A DNA stretch of 64,000 nucleotides from Alphaproteobacteria bacterium HGW-Alphaproteobacteria-1 (lineage in GTDB: Bacteria; Pseudomonadota; Alphaproteobacteria; Rhodobacterales; Rhodobacteraceae). Each line of letters opens with the position of its first letter. The stretch's first letter is position 1. The stretch is taken from the NCBI GenBank assembly GCA_002842985.1, contig PHEQ01000013.1, positions 1 to 64,000 on the forward strand, in the 5' to 3' direction. Below the pieces are notes generated by a model, which was given only the letters and a program-made list of their open reading frames with translations, ran no database searches and was not told where the DNA came from. Positions 1 to 8,544 of this stretch are shown here, piece by piece. A program made the translations under genes and the position numbers.

Positions 1-437
1 ATCGCCCGCCGACACGTCTTTTCGTGTGATTTCAACTGCCATCAAAGCCTCCATCATTTGAAGACAGTGATTCAGATTTTTCTGCAGAAGGGAATCCTCC
101 GCGAGTCAAACAATCAGGCCGTTGGTATGACTTGGCCTCAAACGAAACTTTGGCCAGTTTCTCACGGCTCGAAAAAGGTGGCTTCCGGTGGCTGCATTCC
201 AGCCAAGGTGGCTTCCGAAAAGTGGATTCCCTGGATTCCGCAAAAGAATCCAGCAAGCCAAAGTCGTGATTCCGCAAGCCTTTGATAATGAGTCGCTTTT
301 TCCAAGTTCACTCGGCAGGTGGATTCCGCCTGGATTCCCCGGTGAAAGTGCCTGTCGCTAGCGAAATGCCGCGCTGCGCCCCCCCGCATACGTTCGGGGC
401 CGGGGAGGAACCGTCGGAACGGGGGCGCAGCTGTCAG
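1..437. other. Non-coding stretch before the IS5 element
   Basis: No open frame here has a recognisable product. A 13-nt direct repeat (AAGGTGGCTTCCG) occurs at 175-187 and 205-217, and GTGGATTCC/TGGATTCC-type words recur between 220 and 340. It looks like decayed intergenic or mobile-element DNA next to an insertion hotspot. I see no promoter or RNA gene I can support. Confidence 0.4.
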
Positions 438-1194
438 TAGTTCATCCTGAACAACGATCTCAGGCGGCGAATTGCAGTTTCTGCTGGCGCCCGACGCCCT
501 GCGTGAACCGTCGAACAACTGCGACCAGCCATTCCAGCTGGCACAAAAAGACCCGCAGATGGCGCAGGATCATGCGGATGTTGTGACCGCAGCCGCACAG
601 GACGGCGAAGAGCGCGTCGCCGGTGGTTCCCTTCAGCGGGCATCGGGTCAGTCGGCCGTCGGATTTCATGTGGCCGATCATCGGCTCGATGGCGCTTCGT
701 CGTCGCAGCAGTTTCGCGATGGCCCTGGTGACGCCACGCCGGGCGCCGCTGATGAAGACCTTCACCGTCTCGACGCCGTGGCCGCGGTAGCCGCGATCGA
801 CAAAGGCCATGTCCGGGCGCCGGTCGGTCAGGATCTCCACCTGTTCCAGCGCCTCGTGCAGGGTGTGGCCGTCGTAAGGGTTGCCCGGCAGCGCGCGCAT
901 GCCGACGACGAAACCGCCTGTCGTGGTGGTGGCGACGCTGACCTTGGTCCCGAACTCGTAGCGTTTGTGCGCCTTGCCCTTGGAGATGCAGTCCACCGCC
1001 GGTTCGTGCAGGCTGTAGAGCTTCTTGCGGTCCTTCGGCCCCTGCGCCAGCAGCCGGTTCACGAGCGCGATCGTCTTCACCAGACGCGACCTCAGCGCCC
1101 CCTCCGGAACCGTGTCCATCTGCCGCTCGATGTCGCGCAGCACACGCCCGGTATAGCCCTTGAGCCGACGCAGCGCCTTGCGCATCCGTTTGAA

Positions 1195-1467
1195 CTTGTG
1201 TGGATGCCAGCCGTTTTGCAAGGAAAACTCTGACCGTTTGAGCATGTGATCGGGCGCGAACTTGTGTTAGGCCTCGCGATTGCGGCCATTCACATGCCGC
1301 GGGCCGGGATGGTGATGCGCGGATCAGGTCCAAATCTGCCGGACGAGCGCAGGAGCTCTCATTCAAACACTGGTTTTCCTGATCCCGATCTGTTCGATCA
1401 TTTACCCATTCGGTTCTTGGCCTCCTCACATCTCCGACGTACCGGCTTCAGATGCGCTCATGAGTGA
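1195..1467 (-). ncRNA. Candidate bridge/seek RNA region of the IS110-type element
   Basis: This is the 273-nt non-coding end downstream of the recombinase stop codon. In IS110-family elements a structured guide RNA is encoded in a non-coding end; in the IS1111 subgroup it lies downstream of the recombinase gene. Placement is by analogy only. I have not folded the RNA or identified its target- and donor-binding loops, so the exact ends are unknown. Confidence 0.3.
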
Positions 1468-2496
1468 TCATGCAGCCACCATCACCGGATTCCGGTAGTT
1501 CTCACATTTCGTCATCATGGCCCAGATGCCTCGCGCCATCTTGTTGGCCAGCGCGATAGCCACCAGCATACGCGGTTTCTTCGCTATCATTCGGGCAAGC
1601 CACGAGCCCTCGGGCACACCTTTCTGGGAAGCCCATCGTACAACGGCCATGGCACCAAGGATGAGAAGGCGTCGAATGTCGCGTTGCCCCATCTTCGAGA
1701 TCTTGCCCAACCTTTGTTTGCCTCCGGTCGACTTCTGCAATGGGACCAACCCAAGCCAGGCAGCAAAATCGCGGCCACGTTTGAAAGTTTCCATTGGCGG
1801 CGCAAACGTTTCAATGGCAAGAGCTGCGATGGGCCCCACCCCGGGCATGGTCTGCAAACGATGCGATGTTTCCGCCTCCCTGGACAGCGCGTCGATCGTT
1901 TTCTTCAGTGTCTCAAGCCGGGCGGTCATTCCCGCTATCCGGTTCAAAAGGTCCCTGCAGATTTCGCGCACCAGGTCCGGCAGTTCCGTGTTCTCGTCCT
2001 CAACAATCTCTGCCAGACGCCGTAAATGACCGATGCCTTGCGGCACAACATAGCCAAGTTCATATAGGTATGCGCGCAACGCGTTCACCAATTCGGTGCG
2101 TTGGTTGACGAGCTGTTCCCGGGTTCGGAAAACGATGGTGCGAGATTGCTGTCCCTCGGTCTTCGGCTCGACAAAGCGCATTGTCGGCCGATGTGCCGCT
2201 TCGACAATCGCCTCCGCATCTGCTGCGTCGTTCTTGTGCCGCTTGACGAACGGTTTGACATAGCCGGGGGAAAGAAGTCTCGGCTGATGGCCGAACCTGA
2301 CCATCTGGCGTGCCCAGTAGTGGGCACTTCCACACGCCTCCATCGCTACGATGCAAGGTGGATGATCCGCCATGAACTGGCGGAACTGAGGACGCGTCAG
2401 CTTCTTGCGGAACACGACGGATCCATCCGTCGATGCTCCATGCAGCTGAAAACTGTTCTTTGCCAAATCTACGCCGATGATAGTAACTGTTTCCAT
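1468..2496 (-). CDS. IS110-family transposase (DEDD recombinase)
   Basis: A 342-aa recombinase that moves the inner insertion sequence. The N-terminal RuvC-like domain shows the acidic residues of the DEDD set: IGVDLAKNSFQLHG near residue 8, the Glu in IVAMEACGSAHYWA, and KNDAADAEAI. The C-terminal Transposase_20 domain contains MPGVGPIAALAIE and a Ser-containing segment STGGKQRLGKISKMG, which carries the nucleophilic serine in this family. Length is typical and the frame is intact, so the element could still be active. The start at 2496 is preceded by GGAAGG on the minus strand; the frame stays open further upstream but only across the interrupted IS5 gene. Confidence 0.92.
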   Translation of the reverse strand: METVTIIGVDLAKNSFQLHGASTDGSVVFRKKLTRPQFRQFMADHPPCIVAMEACGSAHYWARQMVRFGHQPRLLSPGYVKPFVKRHKNDAADAEAIVEAAHRPTMRFVEPKTEGQQSRTIVFRTREQLVNQRTELVNALRAYLYELGYVVPQGIGHLRRLAEIVEDENTELPDLVREICRDLLNRIAGMTARLETLKKTIDALSREAETSHRLQTMPGVGPIAALAIETFAPPMETFKRGRDFAAWLGLVPLQKSTGGKQRLGKISKMGQRDIRRLLILGAMAVVRWASQKGVPEGSWLARMIAKKPRMLVAIALANKMARGIWAMMTKCENYRNPVMVAA

Positions 2497-2582
2497 GGAT
2501 GCTTGTCCTTCCCTTGCGTGGCTGATGATCCACGATCTTGGCACATTGCGATGCCGTCGGAAAAGGCTGGCATCCATCCCAT

Positions 2583-2636
2583 CTGCCGGGCATGGGCATA
2601 ACGGCCGACCTGCCGGGCATGGGCATAACGGCCGAC
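2583..2636. repeat. 27-bp tandem duplication
   Basis: Two perfect head-to-tail copies of a 27-nt unit (2583-2609 and 2610-2636) lie directly beside the IS110 insertion point inside the IS5 transposase gene. In the transposase frame they add QVGRYAHAR twice. A related transposase would be expected to carry one copy. Confidence 0.9.
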
Positions 2637-3395
2637 CTGCCCGGACAGCCGGGGGCCGAGACGGGTGTAGTTTTGGCGCAGGCCGATGCCGGCCGCGCGC
2701 GCCAGGCCGACCAGCTTGCGCCGTGCGGCCTCGTAAAGCCGGGCATCGGTGGGATGCGCGATGTTCTTTTCCATCACGGTGGTATCGACGGTGACCGTCT
2801 TCAGATGGTCGTCCTGCACCGTCCCGGCGCGCTGCCCGGCGCGGATCGTCTCGGTCAGCAGCCACTCCACACCTTCCTCGCCGATGCGGTTGCGCCAGCG
2901 GGTCATCGACGAGGGATCGATCGGCAGACGATGCTGAAAGAAGGTCTCGCCGCAGAAATGCTGCCAGTAGGGGTTCTCCGCCCACCGCGCCACGACCGCC
3001 TCATCGGACAGCCGGAAGGCGTGCTGGAGATAGAAGAGCCCCGCGACCAGGCGGGTCGGCGTGGCCGGACGCCCGGTCTGCGACGGGAAGAGCCTCGCCC
3101 ATTCCCGCGCGAACACCTCCCAGTCGATCAGGGCGGCGAGCTTCACCAGTTCGTGGCGCATGTCGATCATCTCGACCAGGCGTGCGCGTAGCAGGTCATC
3201 CTGTTCGGGGGGCGGCTTTCTGGGTTTCATATCGCGGCTCGAAATTGCAGGGTTCTGGCTACAATCATAGCAAACGCTGCGATGAAAACCCAACAAAAAC
3301 CACCTTTTATTTATTGAAAACAGCAAGATGAGCGTTGTTCAGGGCGAACTATCCTCAAGAACGCAGGTTATGCTTCCGTGTAAACCTGAAACGCT

Positions 3396-4616
3396 CTAGC
3401 GTTTCGCTATGTCGGTGACCCAGTCCACCCAGTCCCGAGAGAGCTTTTCACGCGAAAAGGCGCTTGCCGCCAGGGCATGTGCCTTTTCACCTTTGCGCCG
3501 CAGCCCCTCGCGATCTTCCGACGCGGCAATCAAGGCATCTGCAAAGGCGACCGGATTATCGGGTGAAACGGCATAACCGCAATAATGCTCTTCAATCAGC
3601 CCGGCCAACCACCCCGGATAGTTGTTCAGAACCGGCAACCCGGCCGAAATGTAGTCGAAGAACTTGTTCGGGGAGGTGCCGTAATAGAATGCCGGTACGT
3701 TTCTCAGAACCTGCAGCCCCAAGTCGGCGCCAGCCATGAGACCGGTGAGCCGGGTTTTCGGAACAGGATCGAGGAAAAGGACATTGCCTAACGCCTTGTC
3801 GCGCGCGCGGGCCTGCAACGCGAGTTTCTCTCGACCCTGGCCGACCAGAGCGAACCTGATGTCGTCGCGGCCACGCTCTTTGAGAACCGCGGCGGCGTTC
3901 AACACCGCATCGAGGCCATTGGCCGGGCCGTGCGTGCCAGTAAAGATGGCCAGCAATTGGTCGTCGTTAACACCTTCAGGGCGCCATGCCGCAGTCGGAC
4001 TTGCGAATAAATCCAAGTCACACCCATTGGGCACCATAGCAATCCGCGATCTGTCTACGCCGCGGGTAGAGATCCCCGCGACAATTCCTGGAGAAAGGCC
4101 GATCAACCTATCGGCGGACCGATAGGAAACCCATTCCAGAACAGACATAAGCCAAAGAACGACCGGGTTGGTGATTACCCCCATTGCCTTGGGCAATTCG
4201 GGCCAGAGATCCCGCACTTCGAACACGAAGGGTTTGCGTCGCAGCCAGCGAGCGAAAATACCGGGAATGCCGGCCGTCAACGGTGTAGTGGTGGCAAAAA
4301 CGATATCAGCGGGCTCACGGAGTGCCACGCCGACGGAGCCGAGGGCGAACTTGGCAAAGACCCCGACGCGCGGCAAGAACCCCATGTGATTGCCGTAATC
4401 AAGATTGAACTCGATCACATCAATCCCGTCGACAACACCGCGCCGTCGTCCCTTTTCAAACGGTGCGCTCAACCCCGTATTGCCCTGAGCATAGCTGCCG
4501 CAAACCATCGTGACGCTGTGCCCGGCGCGAATCAGAGCCTGCGCCATCTCGTAGGACCGGGTCCCCGCCGATCCCTGCCGTGTCGAGAAATGCTGGTGGA
4601 AATAAAGAACGTGCAT
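3396..4616 (-). CDS. Glycosyltransferase family 4 (WbuB-like)
   Basis: A 406-aa cytosolic or membrane-associated GT-B glycosyltransferase, the last gene of the polysaccharide operon. The N-terminal acceptor domain begins MHVLYFHQHFSTRQGSAGTR, the arrangement seen in WbuB-like enzymes. The C-terminal Glycos_transf_1 domain has the donor-binding segments IFTGTHGPANGLDAVL and FYYGTSPNKFFDYISAGLPV, the latter holding the E/D-rich region typical of GT4 enzymes. It starts 2 nt after the stop of the heparinase-like gene, so the two are probably translationally coupled. The sugar donor and linkage cannot be read from sequence; because wecBC are in the operon, UDP-ManNAcA or a related amino sugar is possible. 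Confidence 0.85.
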   Translation of the reverse strand: MHVLYFHQHFSTRQGSAGTRSYEMAQALIRAGHSVTMVCGSYAQGNTGLSAPFEKGRRRGVVDGIDVIEFNLDYGNHMGFLPRVGVFAKFALGSVGVALREPADIVFATTTPLTAGIPGIFARWLRRKPFVFEVRDLWPELPKAMGVITNPVVLWLMSVLEWVSYRSADRLIGLSPGIVAGISTRGVDRSRIAMVPNGCDLDLFASPTAAWRPEGVNDDQLLAIFTGTHGPANGLDAVLNAAAVLKERGRDDIRFALVGQGREKLALQARARDKALGNVLFLDPVPKTRLTGLMAGADLGLQVLRNVPAFYYGTSPNKFFDYISAGLPVLNNYPGWLAGLIEEHYCGYAVSPDNPVAFADALIAASEDREGLRRKGEKAHALAASAFSREKLSRDWVDWVTDIAKR

Positions 4617-4618
4617 GA

Positions 4619-6427
4619 TCAGAAGGTCACTTTCGTGATGAGGGTCGCCGGTCGGTTGACCCTGACCGAGACTTCCGGAATTTCTGTTTTCTGCTGGTAG
4701 TAGCGCGACTCCACTGTGGTGCTGAGTATCGGGGAGACCGGCACGCCATCGATTTCAATTGCTATCGACTGGCTTCCATTGCAGACGATGTCACCTTCAA
4801 CTTTCCATTCACCGGGTGCCAGGCGCCAACGCAAGAACGCCTCTTCAAAATTGCCGGATATCGTATCCCGGCACATCAAGGAACCAGCACTAAGGGTCAT
4901 CGCTCGGTGATGCCGGGCTCCGTGGGCGTCGGTGTATGCCGCCGCTGCAATTGCCTTAGCTCCATCATCCAAAACAGGGTCAACAGCTTCGGCCTTGAGC
5001 CAGCCGCCGAACAGAAAACGCCCGAGGCGGGGCATCTGGTCGTGTCCGTCGAATTCGACCGTGTTGTGGGCTGCAGTGCCAGAAAACCACGCGCCACCCT
5101 CGACATTGTAACTGAAGGTGCCGGCATCGCGCAGCAGGTTGATCCCCTTATGCCAGAGATCGACATGCAGCGCATCCGCTTGGCTGGGGCGGAAGCGGAA
5201 TCGTGGATAGCGCATCACTGCCATGGTCGATGCTTTTCGCAGAACATGGTAGCCGCCATCATCGAAGCTTTGGCTAGTTGGAGCGGCACACGGTTTGCCC
5301 TCTGTCACGCCAAGCCAGCTGAGCGGCCTGTTCCAGGGGCCCGGCCCGAACGCATCAGCGCCACGAAACAAGGCGACCGCAAGCTGGACCGAGGGGCGAA
5401 AGTCGCGGTAGTCGGTATCGGTCAATTGCAGCAGCCGCGCGCCGTCATTTGCGCCGATATTGGGCGCATCGCCGGTTTCGACGTCGGTCATCGTCCAGAG
5501 CCAGTCGGTAGCAGCCGCAAGGCGCTGTCTCAGCCGCGCGGAAAACTCGGGCAAGCCGCGATGGCGGCGCCAGGCCTCGGCCAGGGCATAGGTGTCAAGC
5601 ATCACGCGGTGATAGGTCACCGAATACTGGCTGAAACTGCCATCAGATTCGATCAGGTTCGCCGCACGCTCTTCAAGCCAGCGCCGCCCATTGCGTGCCC
5701 AAGCTTCGGCCCGAGGGTCGCGGCCCACCAGAAAACTGCCACCAATGAACAGCGCGGCGGCTTCGGACGTGCCGTGGTTGTTCTGCTGACCGATGGCATA
5801 GGACATCGTCGGCGCAATGCGCTGCAGATGGGCGCGTAGCAGATCCACGAGACCGGCTTCAGGCGTCCGGTCCTGACCCAGCACCCAGGCCGCCGTGACA
5901 AGGTGCATCACGCGGATCGAGGCCTCTTGCCCGCATTTCCAGTTTGGCCCCTTGTAGGGCGGATTTTTTTTCGCCCAGTCTGCCAGCCAGAGATTCAACC
6001 GCTCCGGCGCCGCCGCGTCGCCACAGGCTGTGGTGGTGGCCCAGGCGACGACCCAGTCCATCCGCGACAGTTCCCAAAGCCCTTTGATGTCACCTGCGCC
6101 GAAATCGGAAATGCGCCACCAGTCGTGGGTGGTGTCCGGCTGGGGCGCGTTCGACAGCGGGTTTGAGAACCAGTCGGGCGGGCCGTCCGGACGCGATTGC
6201 CGGTGCCAGCCGAACCACAACAAATTATCGTTCCATGCCGTGTTCGCCGGGGGCAAATCGCCCTGTCGCTCGGAGGCGCGAAAGAACGGGGGCACCGCTA
6301 CAGGCGCCTGCAGACGCTGCACCGGGTGGAGCCCGCTCTTGAGCCCCAGCCGATAGAGCGCCACCCGTGCGATGTTGGCCGGGCCCAGGCGGGCGTAGGT
6401 TTTGGCCTGAGTCAAGCGGCGGTTCAT
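4619..6427 (-). CDS. Heparinase II/III family protein
   Basis: A 602-aa protein with the alpha/alpha-toroid N-terminal domain of heparinase II/III-like polysaccharide lyases (for example the QQNNHGTSEAAALFIGGSF segment) followed by the beta-sandwich Hepar_II_III domain near residues 370-560 (DDGGYHVLRK, HVDLWHKGINLLRDAGTFSY). There is no clear signal peptide, so its site of action is uncertain. Such proteins often sit beside two-domain oxidoreductases and GT4 enzymes in surface-polysaccharide clusters. There they may cleave or edit uronate-containing chains, fitting the UDP-ManNAcA pathway encoded upstream. It overlaps the preceding gene by 4 nt. The true substrate is unknown. Confidence 0.82.
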   Translation of the reverse strand: MNRRLTQAKTYARLGPANIARVALYRLGLKSGLHPVQRLQAPVAVPPFFRASERQGDLPPANTAWNDNLLWFGWHRQSRPDGPPDWFSNPLSNAPQPDTTHDWWRISDFGAGDIKGLWELSRMDWVVAWATTTACGDAAAPERLNLWLADWAKKNPPYKGPNWKCGQEASIRVMHLVTAAWVLGQDRTPEAGLVDLLRAHLQRIAPTMSYAIGQQNNHGTSEAAALFIGGSFLVGRDPRAEAWARNGRRWLEERAANLIESDGSFSQYSVTYHRVMLDTYALAEAWRRHRGLPEFSARLRQRLAAATDWLWTMTDVETGDAPNIGANDGARLLQLTDTDYRDFRPSVQLAVALFRGADAFGPGPWNRPLSWLGVTEGKPCAAPTSQSFDDGGYHVLRKASTMAVMRYPRFRFRPSQADALHVDLWHKGINLLRDAGTFSYNVEGGAWFSGTAAHNTVEFDGHDQMPRLGRFLFGGWLKAEAVDPVLDDGAKAIAAAAYTDAHGARHHRAMTLSAGSLMCRDTISGNFEEAFLRWRLAPGEWKVEGDIVCNGSQSIAIEIDGVPVSPILSTTVESRYYQQKTEIPEVSVRVNRPATLITKVTF

Positions 6428-8544
6428 GCCTGAGCGCGTAGAATCTCGGCCACGTCAATGGTGACCTTGGCGACCTCGAACAACTCTTCGGCCGGGATTG
6501 GCGCCGCGCCCCCCGCTTCGACCGCTTTGACGAAGGCTGCCGCGCAGGCGGTCTGGCCTTTGTCCTGCCGCCACAGGTTCTGCTTCTTGAACCCCGGCCA
6601 GTTGAACCCCCGCAGCTTCAGGAAGTTGTCCAGCTGCAAGGTGCGGCCAGCGGCAAAGACCTCGACCCGCTCCTTGGGAAAGGATGCGCCGCCGTTGGCC
6701 AGGTAATGGATGGTGCCGAAGGACCCGTCCTCGAACCCCAGCGTGATCGAGGCCTTGTCCTCGGTCACCGTCTCCGCGTCCGTGTCCCCCATGCGCCGAG
6801 CCTGCACCGAGACGATCGGCGCACCGGCAAGAAAGCGCATCAGGTCGATATAGTGACAGGCCTCGCCGATGATGCGCCCTCCGCCGACCATCGGGTCCTG
6901 TGTCCAGTGATCGGCGGGGATAGCGCCCGCGTTCATCACCATGACAAAGCTTTTCGGCGCCTTCACCGCCCCCAGCAGCCGTTGCAACGTCTGCACTTGC
7001 GGGGCGAAGCGGCGGTTGAAACCGACCATCAGATGCCTGCCGCTTTCGGCATGTGCCGCCTTTACGTCGTCGAGTTCGTCATGCGTCAGGGCAAGGGGCT
7101 TTTCGACGAAAACATGCTTGCCCGCGCGCAGGGCTTGCGCGGTCAGGCGGGCATGGCTGTTGTGGCGGGTGACGATGGCAACAGCGTTGATCTCGGGGTT
7201 GGCAATGAGACCGTCGGTGTCCGAGGTGGCTTGTGCAAATCCTGTGCGCCGACCATGCACCACGGCATTGGTGCCACCGGCCGAGGCGATGCTGTGCAGC
7301 GACGCGCCCGATGCCTTGAAGGCCGGGATCAACATGCGCGAGGCATAGTTGCCCGCCCCCACAAACCCAACCACGGCCTTGCCCGCCGCCTCGATGGGGG
7401 CCGCCCCGAGTGCGACGCGCTGCACATGGCGGGGTGCGACCGCATGCCCATAGGTCAGAATGATCCCGAGCGCGGCCTTGTCCGAGGTCAGCAGATCATA
7501 GGCGCGCGGCGCGTCTTCGAATGGCACGCGGTGGCTGATCAGATCTGTGACATCCAGGGCGCCGGATGCCAGCATATCCAGCACCGCCTCGAAATTCCGT
7601 TGCTCGGTCCAGCGAACGAAGCCAATCGGATAATCGTTTCCCTCGTCCTCGTAGGACGGGTCATAGCGGCCGGGACCGTAGGAGCATGAGACCTGAAAGC
7701 TCAGCTCCTTTTCGTAAAAATCGGCGCGGTCGAGCTCGAGTCCGGTCACGCCGACCAGTACGATCCGCCCGCGCTGACGGCTCATGCGCGCGGCTTGGGT
7801 GATCGGATCGCTTGACTTGGTCGAGGCGGTGATGATGACGCCATCGACGCCGAGGCCCCGGCTGAAGGCCATGCCCGCCGCCACCGGATCTTCGCCCTCA
7901 CCGGGGTTGCAGGTCTCGGCGCCGAATTGACGCGCCAGAGCCAGCTTTGCCGGGTCGAAATCGATCGCGAGAACACGACAACCCTGCGCACGAAGCATCT
8001 GCACCGTCAACAGCCCGATCAGCCCGACGCCGGTGACGACGAAACTCTCACCCAGCGTGGGCTGGGCTAGACGGATCCCCTGCAGACCAATACTCGCCAC
8101 CACGGTAAAGGCGGCGGCTTCGTCGCTGACGCCGTCCGGAATCTTCGCGCAGAGGTTCTTGGGAACGCTGACGACATCGGCATGCGGCCCGTTCGAAACC
8201 ACCCGGTCACCGCTCTGAAAGCCGTCGGCCCTGCTCAGACTGACCACACCCACATTGCAATAGCCAAGCGGGATCGGTTGTCCCAGCTTCGAGCGCACGG
8301 CATCCACCGTGGTCATGAGGCCGTCAGTCGCCACCTTGTCGAGCACCTGGCGCACCTTTTCGGGCTGGCTACGCGCCTTGGAGATGAGGCCGGCCTTGCC
8401 GAAATCGACCAGCATCCGCTCGGTCCCGGTGGAAATCAAAGACACGGTGGTGTCGATCAACAGACCGCCCCGCCGCACCTGCGGGGCCGGGGCCTCAATC
8501 AGTTCGGACTGGCCGGTGGAGAGGTTCTGGAGGACTTGTTTCAT
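6424..8544 (-). CDS. Two-domain oxidoreductase (MDR dehydrogenase plus Gfo/Idh/MocA)
   Basis: A 706-aa fusion of two NAD(P)-dependent oxidoreductases. Residues about 1-360 form a medium-chain zinc-type dehydrogenase (GYCNVGVV; Rossmann segment VVTGVGLIGLLTVQMLRAQG). Residues about 385-706 form a Gfo/Idh/MocA domain (VGFVGAGNYASRMLIP) with the family's EKPL motif in KHVFVEKPLALTHDEL. Fusions of this design, usually named bi-domain-containing oxidoreductase, are recurrent in polysaccharide clusters next to heparinase-like genes, as here (4-nt overlap). A plausible role is redox remodelling of a nucleotide sugar or a sugar residue, but no substrate is established from sequence. Confidence 0.88.
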   Translation of the reverse strand: MKQVLQNLSTGQSELIEAPAPQVRRGGLLIDTTVSLISTGTERMLVDFGKAGLISKARSQPEKVRQVLDKVATDGLMTTVDAVRSKLGQPIPLGYCNVGVVSLSRADGFQSGDRVVSNGPHADVVSVPKNLCAKIPDGVSDEAAAFTVVASIGLQGIRLAQPTLGESFVVTGVGLIGLLTVQMLRAQGCRVLAIDFDPAKLALARQFGAETCNPGEGEDPVAAGMAFSRGLGVDGVIITASTKSSDPITQAARMSRQRGRIVLVGVTGLELDRADFYEKELSFQVSCSYGPGRYDPSYEDEGNDYPIGFVRWTEQRNFEAVLDMLASGALDVTDLISHRVPFEDAPRAYDLLTSDKAALGIILTYGHAVAPRHVQRVALGAAPIEAAGKAVVGFVGAGNYASRMLIPAFKASGASLHSIASAGGTNAVVHGRRTGFAQATSDTDGLIANPEINAVAIVTRHNSHARLTAQALRAGKHVFVEKPLALTHDELDDVKAAHAESGRHLMVGFNRRFAPQVQTLQRLLGAVKAPKSFVMVMNAGAIPADHWTQDPMVGGGRIIGEACHYIDLMRFLAGAPIVSVQARRMGDTDAETVTEDKASITLGFEDGSFGTIHYLANGGASFPKERVEVFAAGRTLQLDNFLKLRGFNWPGFKKQNLWRQDKGQTACAAAFVKAVEAGGAAPIPAEELFEVAKVTIDVAEILRAQA

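Larger units (their letters stand above)
1195..2582 (-). mobile_element. IS110-family (IS1111-type) element inside the IS5 transposase
   Basis: The limits come from aligning the two halves of the interrupted transposase, leaving a 1,388-bp insert. A perfect 12-bp inverted repeat TGGATGCCAGCC lies at 1201-1212 and, inverted, at 2565-2576. Each copy is 6 nt inside its boundary. Subterminal inverted repeats of this kind are a mark of the IS1111 subgroup of IS110, as is the absence of an obvious target duplication. The element holds one gene and a roughly 270-nt non-coding 3' end. Confidence 0.8.
460..3230 (-). pseudogene. IS5-family DDE transposase, split in two
   Basis: The N-terminal part reads from 3230 down to 2583 (216 codons) and the C-terminal part from 1194 down to 460 (245 codons including stop). 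The N part has the helix-rich DUF772-like start and the first catalytic Asp in VDTTVMEKNI. The C part has the second Asp in FVDRGYRGH and the Glu region RSAIEPMIGHMK. The break falls between HARQ and FKRMRKAL, where the IS110 element sits, exactly at a codon boundary. Removing 1195-2582 would join the halves in frame. A 27-bp in-frame duplication beside the break adds nine residues. As it stands no full transposase can be made. The start at 3230 gives MKPRKPPPEQ. Confidence 0.85.
440..3350 (-). mobile_element. IS5-family insertion sequence, interrupted by an IS110 element
   Basis: Both ends carry a 17-bp inverted repeat: GTTCATCCTGAACAACG at 440-456 and its near copy (15 of 17 matching) on the minus strand at 3350-3334. 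A TA dinucleotide flanks each end (438-439 and 3351-3352), as expected for a short IS5-family target duplication. Without the inner element the length is about 1,523 bp, normal for this family. It lies just outside the 3' end of the polysaccharide operon. The ends are seen directly; the family assignment comes from the transposase. Confidence 0.8.

Noticed and set aside
58-285. Short plus-strand frame near the window start
   Set aside because: It covers a region of short direct repeats and has no recognisable domain or ribosome-binding site.
2583-2636. Reading the 27-bp duplication as an IS target-site duplication
   Set aside because: Both copies lie on the same side of the IS110 element and not one at each end; IS110-type elements seldom make such duplications.
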